The notes beneath the pieces were generated by a model that did not search any database, had not been told where the DNA came from, and worked only from the letters and a program-made list of their open reading frames with translations. Positions 27,560 to 35,688 of a DNA stretch of 64,000 nucleotides are shown here, piece by piece. This DNA comes from Planctomycetota bacterium (GTDB taxonomy: Bacteria; Planctomycetota; UBA1135; GCA-002686595). Positions within the stretch are counted from its first letter, which is position 1. Every line of letters starts with the position of its first letter. The DNA is taken from NCBI GenBank assembly GCA_012960475.1, contig DUBE01000007.1, positions 102,657 to 166,656 of the forward strand, written 5' to 3'. The position numbers were made by a program, and so were the translations under genes.

Positions 27560-28534
27560 CTAGCGATCGCTCTTGGGTTTCTTGATGGGCGGCCTTGGAC
27601 CCGGCTCGTGACGCGCCAAGATTTCCTTGTTGCGCATGCCACGGCTCAAGAGAACCCGGTGCTGGAATTTGATCGAGGTCCCAGGGGGAATGACCAGATT
27701 CCCTGCGTTCTGCTTGGCTCCTTCAAAGTGATGCAGTCCGAATGGGTTGGCGGCGATCAGCCCATAGGTGCGCGCGTGCCAATGAGTCGGGGCGCGCAGG
27801 TTGGAAGGGTGATCGAACAGGGTCACGGTGTAGGTTTCCCCGCCCACGAGCCCTGAACTTGAAATCCAACGGGCGCGCTTGCCCCAGGCGTCCTTGTTTT
27901 TTGCTCCTTCGGAGTTGACCAGGCTGCCGTTGGAGTGTTTGCCCTCCACGCGTAGCTCTGGCGTCAGGCGCAGGGCAAAGGTGCCTTCCTTGGTGTCTCC
28001 CAGAACCACTTCGTCCTCGCCTGCGGTCCAGGTGCAGGACACATCGATCCAGCGGTCCCGGGCGTGGCCTCCGAAAGACAAGACGCGCTTCTCATGCATC
28101 ACGAGCGAGCCATCAGGCGCGATCCAATCCAAGGGCAGGTGGATGCTCTTGGCGACCTCCGGCCCCTCAATGCGAATCTTCCCCGCCAGACGGATCTTGG
28201 CTTTTGGGTCGTGCCAGAAATCGACCCCGTTGACTCGGCCGTGGGCCACCCACATGGATTGGTGGTGGGGATGATCGCGGCTCTCATGCGGTCTTGGCTC
28301 CATGGGATAGCCGCGGGTCAGGGGAACTCCTCCGGGACCGATCACGGGATACAGGAACGGGATGCGTCCCGACAGGTTTAGGCTGGTGAAGGGCTCGTCT
28401 CCAAGGGTCACATGCAGCAGGTCCTTTTCCCGCAGTACCTGCACCTGACTCAGGGGAGGTCCCGGTGAGATGCCTTCTTGGGGCGTGAATTGCACGCACG
28501 GCAGGAAGGCGCTGACGAAAAGGTGGAAAAGCAT
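27560..28534 (-). CDS. DUF6807 (PmoA-like) secreted protein
   Basis: 324 residues with a short signal peptide (MLFHLFVSAFLPCVQ). The family signature is the histidine-rich DHPHHQSMWVAHGRVNGVDFW, together with GRIPFLYPVIGPGGVPLTRGYPM and WHARTYGLIAANPFGLHHFEG. These proteins (annotated PmoA in some genomes, not the methane monooxygenase subunit) are frequent in planctomycetes and Bacteroidetes beside Gfo/Idh/MocA oxidoreductases and glycosidases; their activity is not established. The C-terminal tail is basic (PPIKKPKSD). It is first in a two-gene minus-strand unit with the sulfatase-like lipoprotein and divergent from the cupin gene. Confidence 0.88.
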   Translation of the reverse strand: MLFHLFVSAFLPCVQFTPQEGISPGPPLSQVQVLREKDLLHVTLGDEPFTSLNLSGRIPFLYPVIGPGGVPLTRGYPMEPRPHESRDHPHHQSMWVAHGRVNGVDFWHDPKAKIRLAGKIRIEGPEVAKSIHLPLDWIAPDGSLVMHEKRVLSFGGHARDRWIDVSCTWTAGEDEVVLGDTKEGTFALRLTPELRVEGKHSNGSLVNSEGAKNKDAWGKRARWISSSGLVGGETYTVTLFDHPSNLRAPTHWHARTYGLIAANPFGLHHFEGAKQNAGNLVIPPGTSIKFQHRVLLSRGMRNKEILARHEPGPRPPIKKPKSDR

Positions 28535-28558
28535 CTTTGCAGGGTATCCTCTTGCCCT

Positions 28559-29383
28559 GTGATTCAGTGTGCCCGATCTTCTGATGGGGCGGCGGGCCTT
28601 GCGCCCATCGCTCTAGCCCTGCAATCCAGCGCGCCCGGATATGGTCTCGCCTGGTGGCAGGATGGTCTCACAGCCCCCGATTCAACCAGCATCGCCTTCG
28701 TCCAGGATGGAGAGGGAGAGGGGATTCTGCTTGGCGAGACGCAGACCATCGCCCGAGGTGATGTGTTGGTCTTGCCTCCCGGTGCAGAACTGAATGCCAA
28801 TGGCCTGTCCGGTTTTTGTGTGAGCCTGCCTTTTGGTACGGATGCGAGTCACTTGCCGGGCTTCTTGCGTCCGGATCAGGACCCTGCTTTCACGGATCAA
28901 CCGGGAGGTTGTGCTGAAGAGGAGAGCGCCTATCGACGCATCTTGTTGACATGGGACAAGGCCAACGGCCCCCATGTGCTGCAGGCCCTCAATTGTCATC
29001 GGGTCCGCATGTGGGATTCTCTCAGTCACTATCACGATTTCCAGAATGGCTTTGATGAGTTCTATCTGGTTCAAGGTGTGGAGCCCGACGCCAAGATCTG
29101 GACCGGTCCGGCGGCGGCGATTTGCGCTGAAGAGGTGACTGCTGTTGATGGCCTGCTGCGCCCCACAACTCCAAGGGTGGGCGACTTGATTCACATCCCG
29201 AGGGGCACCGTGCACCGGGCCACGGGGGGTGTGCTGGCCCACGTGATTACGGTCCCCGGTTTTGTTCCTGGTGCAGAGATCGGTGTCGACCATCATCTGC
29301 GCAGGATCTCGGAGCGATTGGGCTTGCCTCCTGGCACCTTGCCCTACAGAGAGGCCTCCAGCGATGGACCGGTCGTGAGGTGA
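28559..29383 (+). CDS. Cupin-type protein
   Basis: About 275 residues from GTG 28559; the frame is open further upstream, but that part lies inside the divergent DUF6807 gene and looks non-coding. Two cupin-like halves can be seen: a degenerate first half (GDVLVLPPGAELNA) and a clear second half with SHYHDFQNGFDEFYLVQG and GDLIHIPRGTVHRATGG, providing the metal-binding His and Glu residues of a bicupin. There is no signal peptide, so it is cytosolic. It may be a sugar isomerase-like or sensing protein; a specific activity cannot be assigned. The metallophosphatase gene starts four bases after its stop. Confidence 0.72.
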   Translation: MIQCARSSDGAAGLAPIALALQSSAPGYGLAWWQDGLTAPDSTSIAFVQDGEGEGILLGETQTIARGDVLVLPPGAELNANGLSGFCVSLPFGTDASHLPGFLRPDQDPAFTDQPGGCAEEESAYRRILLTWDKANGPHVLQALNCHRVRMWDSLSHYHDFQNGFDEFYLVQGVEPDAKIWTGPAAAICAEEVTAVDGLLRPTTPRVGDLIHIPRGTVHRATGGVLAHVITVPGFVPGAEIGVDHHLRRISERLGLPPGTLPYREASSDGPVVR

Positions 29384-29387
29384 ATCC

Positions 29388-30134
29388 ATGACCCATTGGA
29401 TCGTAGGTGACATTCACGGCTGTGCCGTTGAGTTGGACCAGCTGGTGCAGCAGTTGGACCTTGGGTCCGATGACCAACTGCTATCCGTGGGAGATCTCTT
29501 TCACCGGGGTCCGGACCCCATGGGCGTGATCGGGGTCCTGCGCGCGAGCAATGCGCGCTTCATCCTGGGGAATCATGAGGCACGAGTGCTTGAGCGCTTT
29601 GATCTGGCTCCTGCCAGATCTGACGGTTCCGATCGGCCCGAGTTGCGTCAGGAATTTGGCCTGTTGCAGCCAGAAGACCTGGCAGGAGATGGTCGGCGTG
29701 TCCTGATGGTGGAACCCGAGCAGTGCGCAGAGGTCCTCTGCTACCTGCAAGAACATGACGGCTACTTTCTGTCGCAGGAGCAACTCCCCGGAGCCGTGCC
29801 CACCCCCGATGGTCGTTCTTGGTGCATGGTTCATGCAGGCTTGACCCCGGGCGTCCACCCGATCGACTCCTCACCCCAGGATCTGTACTCCATGCGTCGT
29901 TTGGAAGGCCGCGGTCGCCCCTGGTGGTATGAGGTCTACAACGGCCCCAACTTGGTGGTTTTTGGCCATACACCATCAAAGGTTCCCCGTCGCCGCATGT
30001 TCGAGGGCCAACTGGTGGCCCTGGGCATAGACACGGCCTGCGTCTACGGGGGCGACTTGAGCGCCTACGCTCCGGAACTAGATGAGTGGATGCGCGTGCC
30101 TTGCCAGAAGTCCGGCGGGTACGCACAGCAGTAG
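29388..30134 (+). CDS. PPP-type metallophosphoesterase (ApaH / serine-threonine phosphatase-like)
   Basis: 248 residues. All PPP-family metal motifs are present in order: GDIHG at 7-11, GDLFHRGPD (about 36-44), GNHE (about 61-64), MVHAGL, and VVFGHTPS. The family includes symmetrical Ap4A hydrolases and Ser/Thr protein phosphatases, and these motifs alone do not distinguish them. It is soluble, with no signal peptide. The ATG begins four bases after the cupin gene stop, so both are probably one transcript. The 3' end faces the convergent Wza-like gene with only four bases between stops. Confidence 0.88.
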   Translation: MTHWIVGDIHGCAVELDQLVQQLDLGSDDQLLSVGDLFHRGPDPMGVIGVLRASNARFILGNHEARVLERFDLAPARSDGSDRPELRQEFGLLQPEDLAGDGRRVLMVEPEQCAEVLCYLQEHDGYFLSQEQLPGAVPTPDGRSWCMVHAGLTPGVHPIDSSPQDLYSMRRLEGRGRPWWYEVYNGPNLVVFGHTPSKVPRRRMFEGQLVALGIDTACVYGGDLSAYAPELDEWMRVPCQKSGGYAQQ

Positions 30135-30138
30135 TCGC

Positions 30139-30873
30139 TCAATCGTCGTTGTAGAGCCGATCGTAGGCCAATGCCAGGGAGGCGATCTGGGCCAGGGTCA
30201 GACCGATGCCCTGCAGGTAGGGGGTGGCCTCTTCCTGGAATCGATCGGCGCCTGTGCGCGGGATGAAGATCATGTCCCCAGGCCTGATCTGCACGTATCC
30301 GTTGTTGCCGGGTGTTTCCATGTTGAACGGAATCACCTCGATATCCTCTTGGTTGTGGCGGCGGATGATCACGCTTTGTGCGCGTCGCGCTCCTGGTCGC
30401 AGCTTGCCCCCCTGGCTGGCCGCTTCGAGGGCGGTCGTGGGCCGGTTGAATGTCTTGGGTCCGGGGTTCTCGATCGCGCCTAACACGTGGAACAGGCGCG
30501 ACTCATACTCGATCACCGCCAGGGTCACATCGGGATTGCGCAGGGACTTGGCCAGGGCGGCCTTGATAGCCAAAGCGGCGTCCTTGGGCATCATCCCCTG
30601 GATCGGCACGGCACCGGCTAAGGGCACACCCAGGGTCCCATCCGGGGAGATGCGTAGCCCCTCCGGCGGACCGCTTATTTCAGGATAGCCCATAACCACC
30701 AAGTGCACTCGGTCGTTGGGACCAAGCGTAAAAATCGACCAGTCCGCGTTGTGACTGGCGCTTTGCGTGGTTCCTGTGGAGTGGGGCAGATCGGGCGCAC
30801 TGCAGGAGAATAGGGCCAGGACGGCAAGCATCCGCCAGCTTGGACAGGTTCGTGCCTTTTTACGACTTTGCAT
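30139..30873 (-). CDS. Polysaccharide export lipoprotein (Wza-like, SLBB domain)
   Basis: 244 residues from ATG 30873, chosen because it begins a lipoprotein signal (MLAVLALFSCS, Cys24); the frame extends to 30969 without a signal. The polysaccharide-export domain (about 45-140: LGPNDRVHLVVMGYPE, ISPDGTLGVPLAGAVPIQG) is followed by one SLBB domain (FHVLGAIENPGPKTF to RPGDMIFIPRT). Wza-type proteins form the outer-membrane channel for capsule or exopolysaccharide. No Wzc kinase, flippase or polymerase is nearby, but a sugar transferase lies divergently at 31189. A 13-base inverted repeat, TTGGT-gat-ACCAA, sits at 30888-30900, just upstream of the start. Confidence 0.88.
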   Translation of the reverse strand: MQSRKKARTCPSWRMLAVLALFSCSAPDLPHSTGTTQSASHNADWSIFTLGPNDRVHLVVMGYPEISGPPEGLRISPDGTLGVPLAGAVPIQGMMPKDAALAIKAALAKSLRNPDVTLAVIEYESRLFHVLGAIENPGPKTFNRPTTALEAASQGGKLRPGARRAQSVIIRRHNQEDIEVIPFNMETPGNNGYVQIRPGDMIFIPRTGADRFQEEATPYLQGIGLTLAQIASLALAYDRLYNDD

Positions 30874-31188
30874 GATTGGGCGTGCTATTGGTGATACCAA
30901 GGTTGAACACAGAGGAGAAGGGGGATTCTGACTGACTGGTAGGAGTACCGGGATCACGGCCTTCACCAATGTGCATCCGAAGATACTCGATCACGAGGTG
31001 CAATCAAAAACTTCCCGAAGCCTGGAATCCGACTTCCTTTGCGTGAGAAATCTGCCTTTTCGCGTCCACAATGTACGGAGTTGTCTTGGATGTGGCGTGT
31101 GAGTACCCTCCGATTCGTGGTATTCGCGTTCAGCCTCGTAACCCAAATCCAGAATCAATCGATGAGTGGTGCTCTCCAGTAGCTCTCG
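30874..31188. other. Intergenic region between divergent polysaccharide genes
   Basis: About 315 bases, visibly more AT-rich than the neighbouring genes. It separates the Wza-like lipoprotein gene (minus) from the sugar transferase (plus), so both promoters should be here. I see the inverted repeat TTGGT-gat-ACCAA at 30888-30900 next to the wza-like start, which could be an operator. Short open frames on both strands carry no recognisable domain. No RNA gene is apparent. Confidence 0.5.
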
Positions 31189-32079
31189 ATGACTCAGGTT
31201 TCTTCCATCCCCAATCCCGTGACCAATCGCAATCTTCACGCTGCTCGCCAGCGGGCTCTTCCTGGCACTCCCGGGACCAGACCCGTGGGACCTACCAGCC
31301 GTCAAGCGCAGCGGCCCGTCAAGGGCCGGCCCAGGTTCCTTTCCTCACCCCGGCCTCCGCGTCTGGGGAGCTTCTACTATTCTGTTGGGCGACCCTTCTT
31401 GGGCGCCCTGCTCACGCTGATTCTGATCTTGCCTGTGCTCTTGGTCTGCTGCGTGGTGGCCCTTGCCGTGGCCATTGATTTTCGCGATCTCAACAAGGTC
31501 TTCTTCGCCCAGCAGCGCATGGGGCAGGGCGGCAGGCCCTTCACGATCTGGAAGTTCCGTACCATGCAAGCTTCTGCTGGGGGGCACTTTGAATCCTGGC
31601 GGGACGGCCAAGAGCAGGACCGGGTGACCCGCTTGGGCAAGGTCCTGCGGCGCAGCCACTTGGATGAGCTGCCCCAATTCTGGAACATTCTGCGGGGAGA
31701 CATGGCCTACATTGGGCCGCGCCCTGAGATGGTTGAGGTGCATTGGTGGGCCCAAAGGTCGGTCCCTGGTTTTGATGCGCGCCTGTGGGTCAAGCCGGGT
31801 ATCTCTGGGCTGGCACAATTGGGTCAGGGGTATGTGGGTAGCGACGCCGAAGCCTACGGGCACAAGTTGCGGGCTGACTTGCAGTACTTGAGTCACTTGT
31901 CATTTCTTCAGGACCTCTCGATCCTCTGCCGCACCCCCCTCTGGATGTTGCGCCTGCGAGGCTGGGGCCTGCGACCTGTAGTGGTCATGACTCCCGCAAA
32001 GCCAGTTGTGCCCAAGGTTTCGGGTGGTGTCGCGCGCCCATTGGACTCCATGATTGTCGAAGCCGGCCGGGTTTCTTGA
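31189..32079 (+). CDS. Undecaprenyl-phosphate sugar phosphotransferase (bacterial sugar transferase family)
   Basis: This family transfers a sugar-1-phosphate to undecaprenyl phosphate, the first step of many exopolysaccharide pathways. The basic, proline-rich N-terminus (about 1-62) is followed by a single membrane hairpin or helix (about 66-92) and the catalytic domain: QQRMGQGGRPFTIWKFRTM, LRRSHLDELPQFWNILRGDM, YIGPRPEM and KPGISGLAQ are all intact. The protein has 296 residues and lacks the N-terminal CoA-binding-like domain of long WbaP-type enzymes, so it is closest to the short ExoY/PglC-like class. The start is uncertain (ATG 31189, or GTG 31219). Together with the divergent Wza-like gene it forms a minimal polysaccharide island. 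Confidence 0.9.
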   Translation: MTQVSSIPNPVTNRNLHAARQRALPGTPGTRPVGPTSRQAQRPVKGRPRFLSSPRPPRLGSFYYSVGRPFLGALLTLILILPVLLVCCVVALAVAIDFRDLNKVFFAQQRMGQGGRPFTIWKFRTMQASAGGHFESWRDGQEQDRVTRLGKVLRRSHLDELPQFWNILRGDMAYIGPRPEMVEVHWWAQRSVPGFDARLWVKPGISGLAQLGQGYVGSDAEAYGHKLRADLQYLSHLSFLQDLSILCRTPLWMLRLRGWGLRPVVVMTPAKPVVPKVSGGVARPLDSMIVEAGRVS

Positions 32080-32086
32080 CGGGACC

Positions 32087-32626
32087 CTAAAGCGACCAGC
32101 GCAGGGTGTAGGTGATGCGCGGGATGAAGTGCAAGTCATTCAGCCCGGTGGTTTCGCGCCCTGCGATGATCAATCCAATGGTGGGGCCGATACTCAGGCG
32201 CTCGCTGATGGTGGTCATCAATCCCCAGCTGCCATAAATGCCAAAGTAGTCCCCTTGATCCTGCACGATGTTGGGGAATTCGCCCGCTCGGAACCAGGTC
32301 AGGCCAGTTGCGAGGCGCCACTCTCGGTGTTCGTCCACGCTCCAGCGTCGACTGCCTCCTAGTTCGATCTGAGAGACGCTTCCCGCCGCGGGGTTTCCGT
32401 CATCAGCCAGCAATTCATCATCCCAAGGCTGATAGTGTCCTTGCAGATCGACAGTGTAGACCCGGTCAGCAGTGCGCGACATGACCTGGGAGCCTCCCAG
32501 AGTAACACCGATGTTGGGGAAGACCGAAAGGCCGCTGTTGACCGCCAGATCCCCAGGATTGGGCGAAATCGCGCTGCAAGCGCTGGCGATTAGGGCAATG
32601 ATTGTGCTTGGCAGGGAGATACGCAT
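32087..32626 (-). CDS. Predicted outer-membrane beta-barrel protein
   Basis: 179 residues from ATG 32626, which begins a signal sequence (LPSTIIALIASACSA; Cys17 could be a lipobox Cys). The rest alternates hydrophobic and polar residues in strand-like segments (RVYTVDLQGHYQ, SVSQIELGGSRRW, WRLATGLTWFRAGEF, LSIGPTIGLIIAG, LHFIPRITYTLRWSL), as in small eight-stranded outer-membrane barrels. No enzyme motif is recognised. It converges on the sugar transferase (7 bases between stops) and overlaps none of its neighbours. The barrel assignment is inference from the strand pattern. Confidence 0.62.
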   Translation of the reverse strand: MRISLPSTIIALIASACSAISPNPGDLAVNSGLSVFPNIGVTLGGSQVMSRTADRVYTVDLQGHYQPWDDELLADDGNPAAGSVSQIELGGSRRWSVDEHREWRLATGLTWFRAGEFPNIVQDQGDYFGIYGSWGLMTTISERLSIGPTIGLIIAGRETTGLNDLHFIPRITYTLRWSL

Positions 32627-32685
32627 GCTTGCTGGGAATAGTCGCTGTCGGCTTTGGTGCTGGCACCCTATCCTGTGAAGTACCG

Positions 32686-35600
32686 ATGCGAAACCAACTC
32701 CTTGCTTCACTAACTGGAATCTTGTTGACCTCTGTTCTTGTGGCCGCGGGGTCGGCCCAGAGTGGGCTTTCCCAAGGGTCCGACTCTGGGTTGGTTGCGA
32801 CCCAAGACCAACCAAGTCATGAGCCCCTTTGGATCTGGGGGCCGCGGGATCCAGAAGAGCACAATCAGGTTTGGTTGCGCAAGCGCTTCAGCGTACCCAA
32901 GTCGATTCAATCTGCGATCCTCTTTGGGACCGCAGACAACCTGGCCAACGTCTTTCTGGATGGAGAACTGCTGGCCAATGTGCCCGATTGGACGAAACCC
33001 TTTGAGCGTTCGGTGGAATTGACTCCTGGTGAGCACTTGCTTGCCGTGCGTGCTCAGAACCGGGGTGGCCCGGCGGGAGTCTATATGCGCTTGACCATGG
33101 ATCTGGGGAAGGGCAGGACCGAGGTCCTGGGGACGGACTCCAGTTGGCGTGTCTTGGACACAGCGCTCCATCTGGGCGGGAGTGCTGCTTGGAAGGTGGC
33201 GGACTTTGACGACAAGTTGTGGTCCGATCCTGTGGCTTTCGGCCCATGGGGCAGCAAGCCTTGGGGCACTCCGTCTGTGGCGGGTGACGGAATCCCGGAC
33301 CGCGCCCTCTCTGCGGAAAATGTCTGGGTTCCAGAAGGGTTCAAGATTGAATTGCTGCATGTAGTTGATCCAGATACCCAAGGGTCCTGGGTCAGCATTT
33401 GCTCCGATGGGATGGGGATGCTCTATACGAGTGATCAGTATGGGGCCCTCTGGAAGGTAAAGCCGCAGCCGGTAGGCTCGCAAGAGGAGCCCATCATCAA
33501 GCGTGTTCCAGTGGATCTGGGTCAAGCCCAGGGACTTTGCTGGGCATTTGGCAAGCTATATGTGGTGGTTGGCCTGGGGAAGACAGGACTCTATGTGGTC
33601 AGTGACACCAACGCTGATGGGGAACTGGATCATGTTCGCAAGTTGAGCGGATTCGGCTCAGGGGGGGAGCACGGACCACATGGGATCGTGCTGGACCCGG
33701 ACGGGGAGTCCCTTTGGATCGTTGGAGGCAACCACGTGGCGGTTCCGACTCCGGCGGGGCGAGTTCACCCGGCACCGGTTTGGGCGGAGGATCAACTCCT
33801 GACGCGTTTGCCGGATGCAAATGGTCACGCCCGCAACAAGTTGGCTCCGGGGGGCTGGGTCGTGCGCACGGACCCCGAGGGCACGGAGTTTGACCTCTTT
33901 GCCATCGGTATGCGCAATGCCTATGACCTGGCCTTCTCGCCCTCGGGAGATCTGTTCACCTTTGACTCGGACATGGAGTGGGATGTGGGCCTGCCCTGGT
34001 ATCGGCCGACTCGCATCTTGCACCTGGTTTCCGGGGCTGAGTACGGTTGGCGCAACGGCAGCGGCAAGTGGGCGGCGCACTACGAGGACTCCCTGCCCGG
34101 GGTCTTGGACATGGGCATTGGTTCGCCTACAGGCGTGACTTTCCTGACCAACGCCCTTTTCCCGGGGCCTTGGCGTAACGCGTTTCTGGTTGGGGACTGG
34201 GCCTATGGGACGATCTACGCGGTGTTCATGCAGCCAGATGGGGCGAGTTTTTCTGGCACATCGAGAGTCTTTGCCCGGGGACGTCCCTTCCCTGTGACTG
34301 ACATGGTGGTTGCTGAAGACGGGGCGCTATACATCACCACTGGCGGTCGCCGTAGTCTTAGTGGTTTGTATCGGGTGACCAATAGTCAGGCTGCGGGGCC
34401 GCGGCCCGTTGCGCCTGACCCCACGCCTGAGGTGATCTTGCGTGCGAGTCTGGAGGAGCGCCATGGCGCAGGGGAAGTGGTGGACATCCAGCAATTGATC
34501 AAGGCTCTCGGATCCAGGGACAGGTATGTGCGCCACGCGGCGCGTGTTGCCCTTGAGCACACGCCGGTGGAGGCCTGGGCCCAAGGGGGCCTCACGCATT
34601 CTGCTCCGCTTGTGGTTGCAGGAAGCGTAATCGGGCTTGCTCGTAGCGCAGGGGATCAATGGAAGGCCGCGAGTTTGGCCTCCCTTGCGCGCACTTGGGA
34701 ATCAGCCTTGGCAACGAAACTGGAAGAGGGTGTGCACCTGCGAGCCCTGCAGTTGCTCTGCATTCGTTGGGGCCTTCCCGATGAAGAGCACCAGCAGGCC
34801 TGGCGCAAGCGGTTGGGTGTGCGTTGGGGTGCTGGGGGCGGTGACCTCGACCGAGATCGTCTGCGTCTCCTGGTCGCTCTTGGTGAGCCAAGGGCGGTGC
34901 CCCTTGCGCTCAAGAATCTGCTCGGGGCAACGAGCGGAGATGAGGCTCTGTTCTATGCCTTTGTGCTGCTTGATGCCAAGCAGGGTTGGACCATTGAGCG
35001 TCGCCGCTCTTGGTTTACATGGATGGGCACCCGGGGGCTGGAATTGCCCGGCGGCCATAGCCTCGAGAAGTATGTGCGCAATCTGCGCAGTGAGGCAGCG
35101 GGACGACTCAGTGACGCAGAACGCCAGTCCCTGGCGGCAGTTCTGAAACTGGAACCCGAACCGAAGTCTGTCGCCATTGAGGCTAACTTTGTCAACGCCT
35201 GGCTGGATGAGGAATTGCGTCCGCATCTGTCGGAGGTTTTGACCGGCCGTAATTTTGAACAGGGCCGCATGGCTTTCAACAAGGCGCGTTGCATGGAGTG
35301 TCACCGCATAGCGGGCGAGGGGGGCTCCATGGGACACGACCTGACCGGCGTGGCGAGTCGCTTCACTCGGGGAGATCTGTTGGATTCGATTCTCGACCCA
35401 TCCAAGGAGATTTCAGATCAGTACCAGGACTACGAGGTCCTTACCCGGGATGGGATCCTGCTGGTTGGTCGGCTGGAGGGACGTTCGGCGGAGCGGGTGC
35501 TGCTGCGAACACAGCCCCCTGACGAGGTGCTTCATGAGATCGACCCTGAAGAGATCGAATTGCAGCGGCCCCATCCCCTGTCTCGCATGCCAGCGGGCTT

Positions 35601-35688
35601 GCTGAATGTGCTGACCATGGACGAAGTTCTTGATCTCTTGGCCTACACACTCTCGGGCGCGGATCCCGCTGCGATCTGCTTCGATTGA
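32686..35688 (+). CDS. PVC-type secreted propeller/HEAT protein with C-terminal haem-binding CxxCH domain
   Basis: 1000 residues from ATG 32686, with a signal peptide (LTSVLVAAGSAQ). Domains in order: a galactose-binding-like beta-sandwich (about 45-190), an NHL/PQQ-type beta-propeller (about 215-580; PEGFKIELLH, GLCWAFGKLYVVVGL, GMRNAYDLAFSPSGDLFTFD), a HEAT-like helical stretch (about 610-830) and a cytochrome-c-like domain with CMECH at 869-873. This architecture is a hallmark of Planctomycetota and Verrucomicrobiota and may oxidise sugars in the periplasm (family-level inference). In-frame codons upstream of 32686 do not encode a signal. The stop overlaps the M64 peptidase start (TGATG). 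Confidence 0.93.
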   Translation: MRNQLLASLTGILLTSVLVAAGSAQSGLSQGSDSGLVATQDQPSHEPLWIWGPRDPEEHNQVWLRKRFSVPKSIQSAILFGTADNLANVFLDGELLANVPDWTKPFERSVELTPGEHLLAVRAQNRGGPAGVYMRLTMDLGKGRTEVLGTDSSWRVLDTALHLGGSAAWKVADFDDKLWSDPVAFGPWGSKPWGTPSVAGDGIPDRALSAENVWVPEGFKIELLHVVDPDTQGSWVSICSDGMGMLYTSDQYGALWKVKPQPVGSQEEPIIKRVPVDLGQAQGLCWAFGKLYVVVGLGKTGLYVVSDTNADGELDHVRKLSGFGSGGEHGPHGIVLDPDGESLWIVGGNHVAVPTPAGRVHPAPVWAEDQLLTRLPDANGHARNKLAPGGWVVRTDPEGTEFDLFAIGMRNAYDLAFSPSGDLFTFDSDMEWDVGLPWYRPTRILHLVSGAEYGWRNGSGKWAAHYEDSLPGVLDMGIGSPTGVTFLTNALFPGPWRNAFLVGDWAYGTIYAVFMQPDGASFSGTSRVFARGRPFPVTDMVVAEDGALYITTGGRRSLSGLYRVTNSQAAGPRPVAPDPTPEVILRASLEERHGAGEVVDIQQLIKALGSRDRYVRHAARVALEHTPVEAWAQGGLTHSAPLVVAGSVIGLARSAGDQWKAASLASLARTWESALATKLEEGVHLRALQLLCIRWGLPDEEHQQAWRKRLGVRWGAGGGDLDRDRLRLLVALGEPRAVPLALKNLLGATSGDEALFYAFVLLDAKQGWTIERRRSWFTWMGTRGLELPGGHSLEKYVRNLRSEAAGRLSDAERQSLAAVLKLEPEPKSVAIEANFVNAWLDEELRPHLSEVLTGRNFEQGRMAFNKARCMECHRIAGEGGSMGHDLTGVASRFTRGDLLDSILDPSKEISDQYQDYEVLTRDGILLVGRLEGRSAERVLLRTQPPDEVLHEIDPEEIELQRPHPLSRMPAGLLNVLTMDEVLDLLAYTLSGADPAAICFD

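Noticed and set aside
27560..28534. PmoA as particulate methane monooxygenase subunit.
   Set aside because: The sequence is DUF6807, soluble and exported, with none of the membrane helices of methane monooxygenase.
30991..31305. 104-codon minus-strand frame overlapping the sugar transferase start.
   Set aside because: Overlaps the 5' end of a clear gene and has no recognisable motif; the AT-rich region is better explained as a promoter region.
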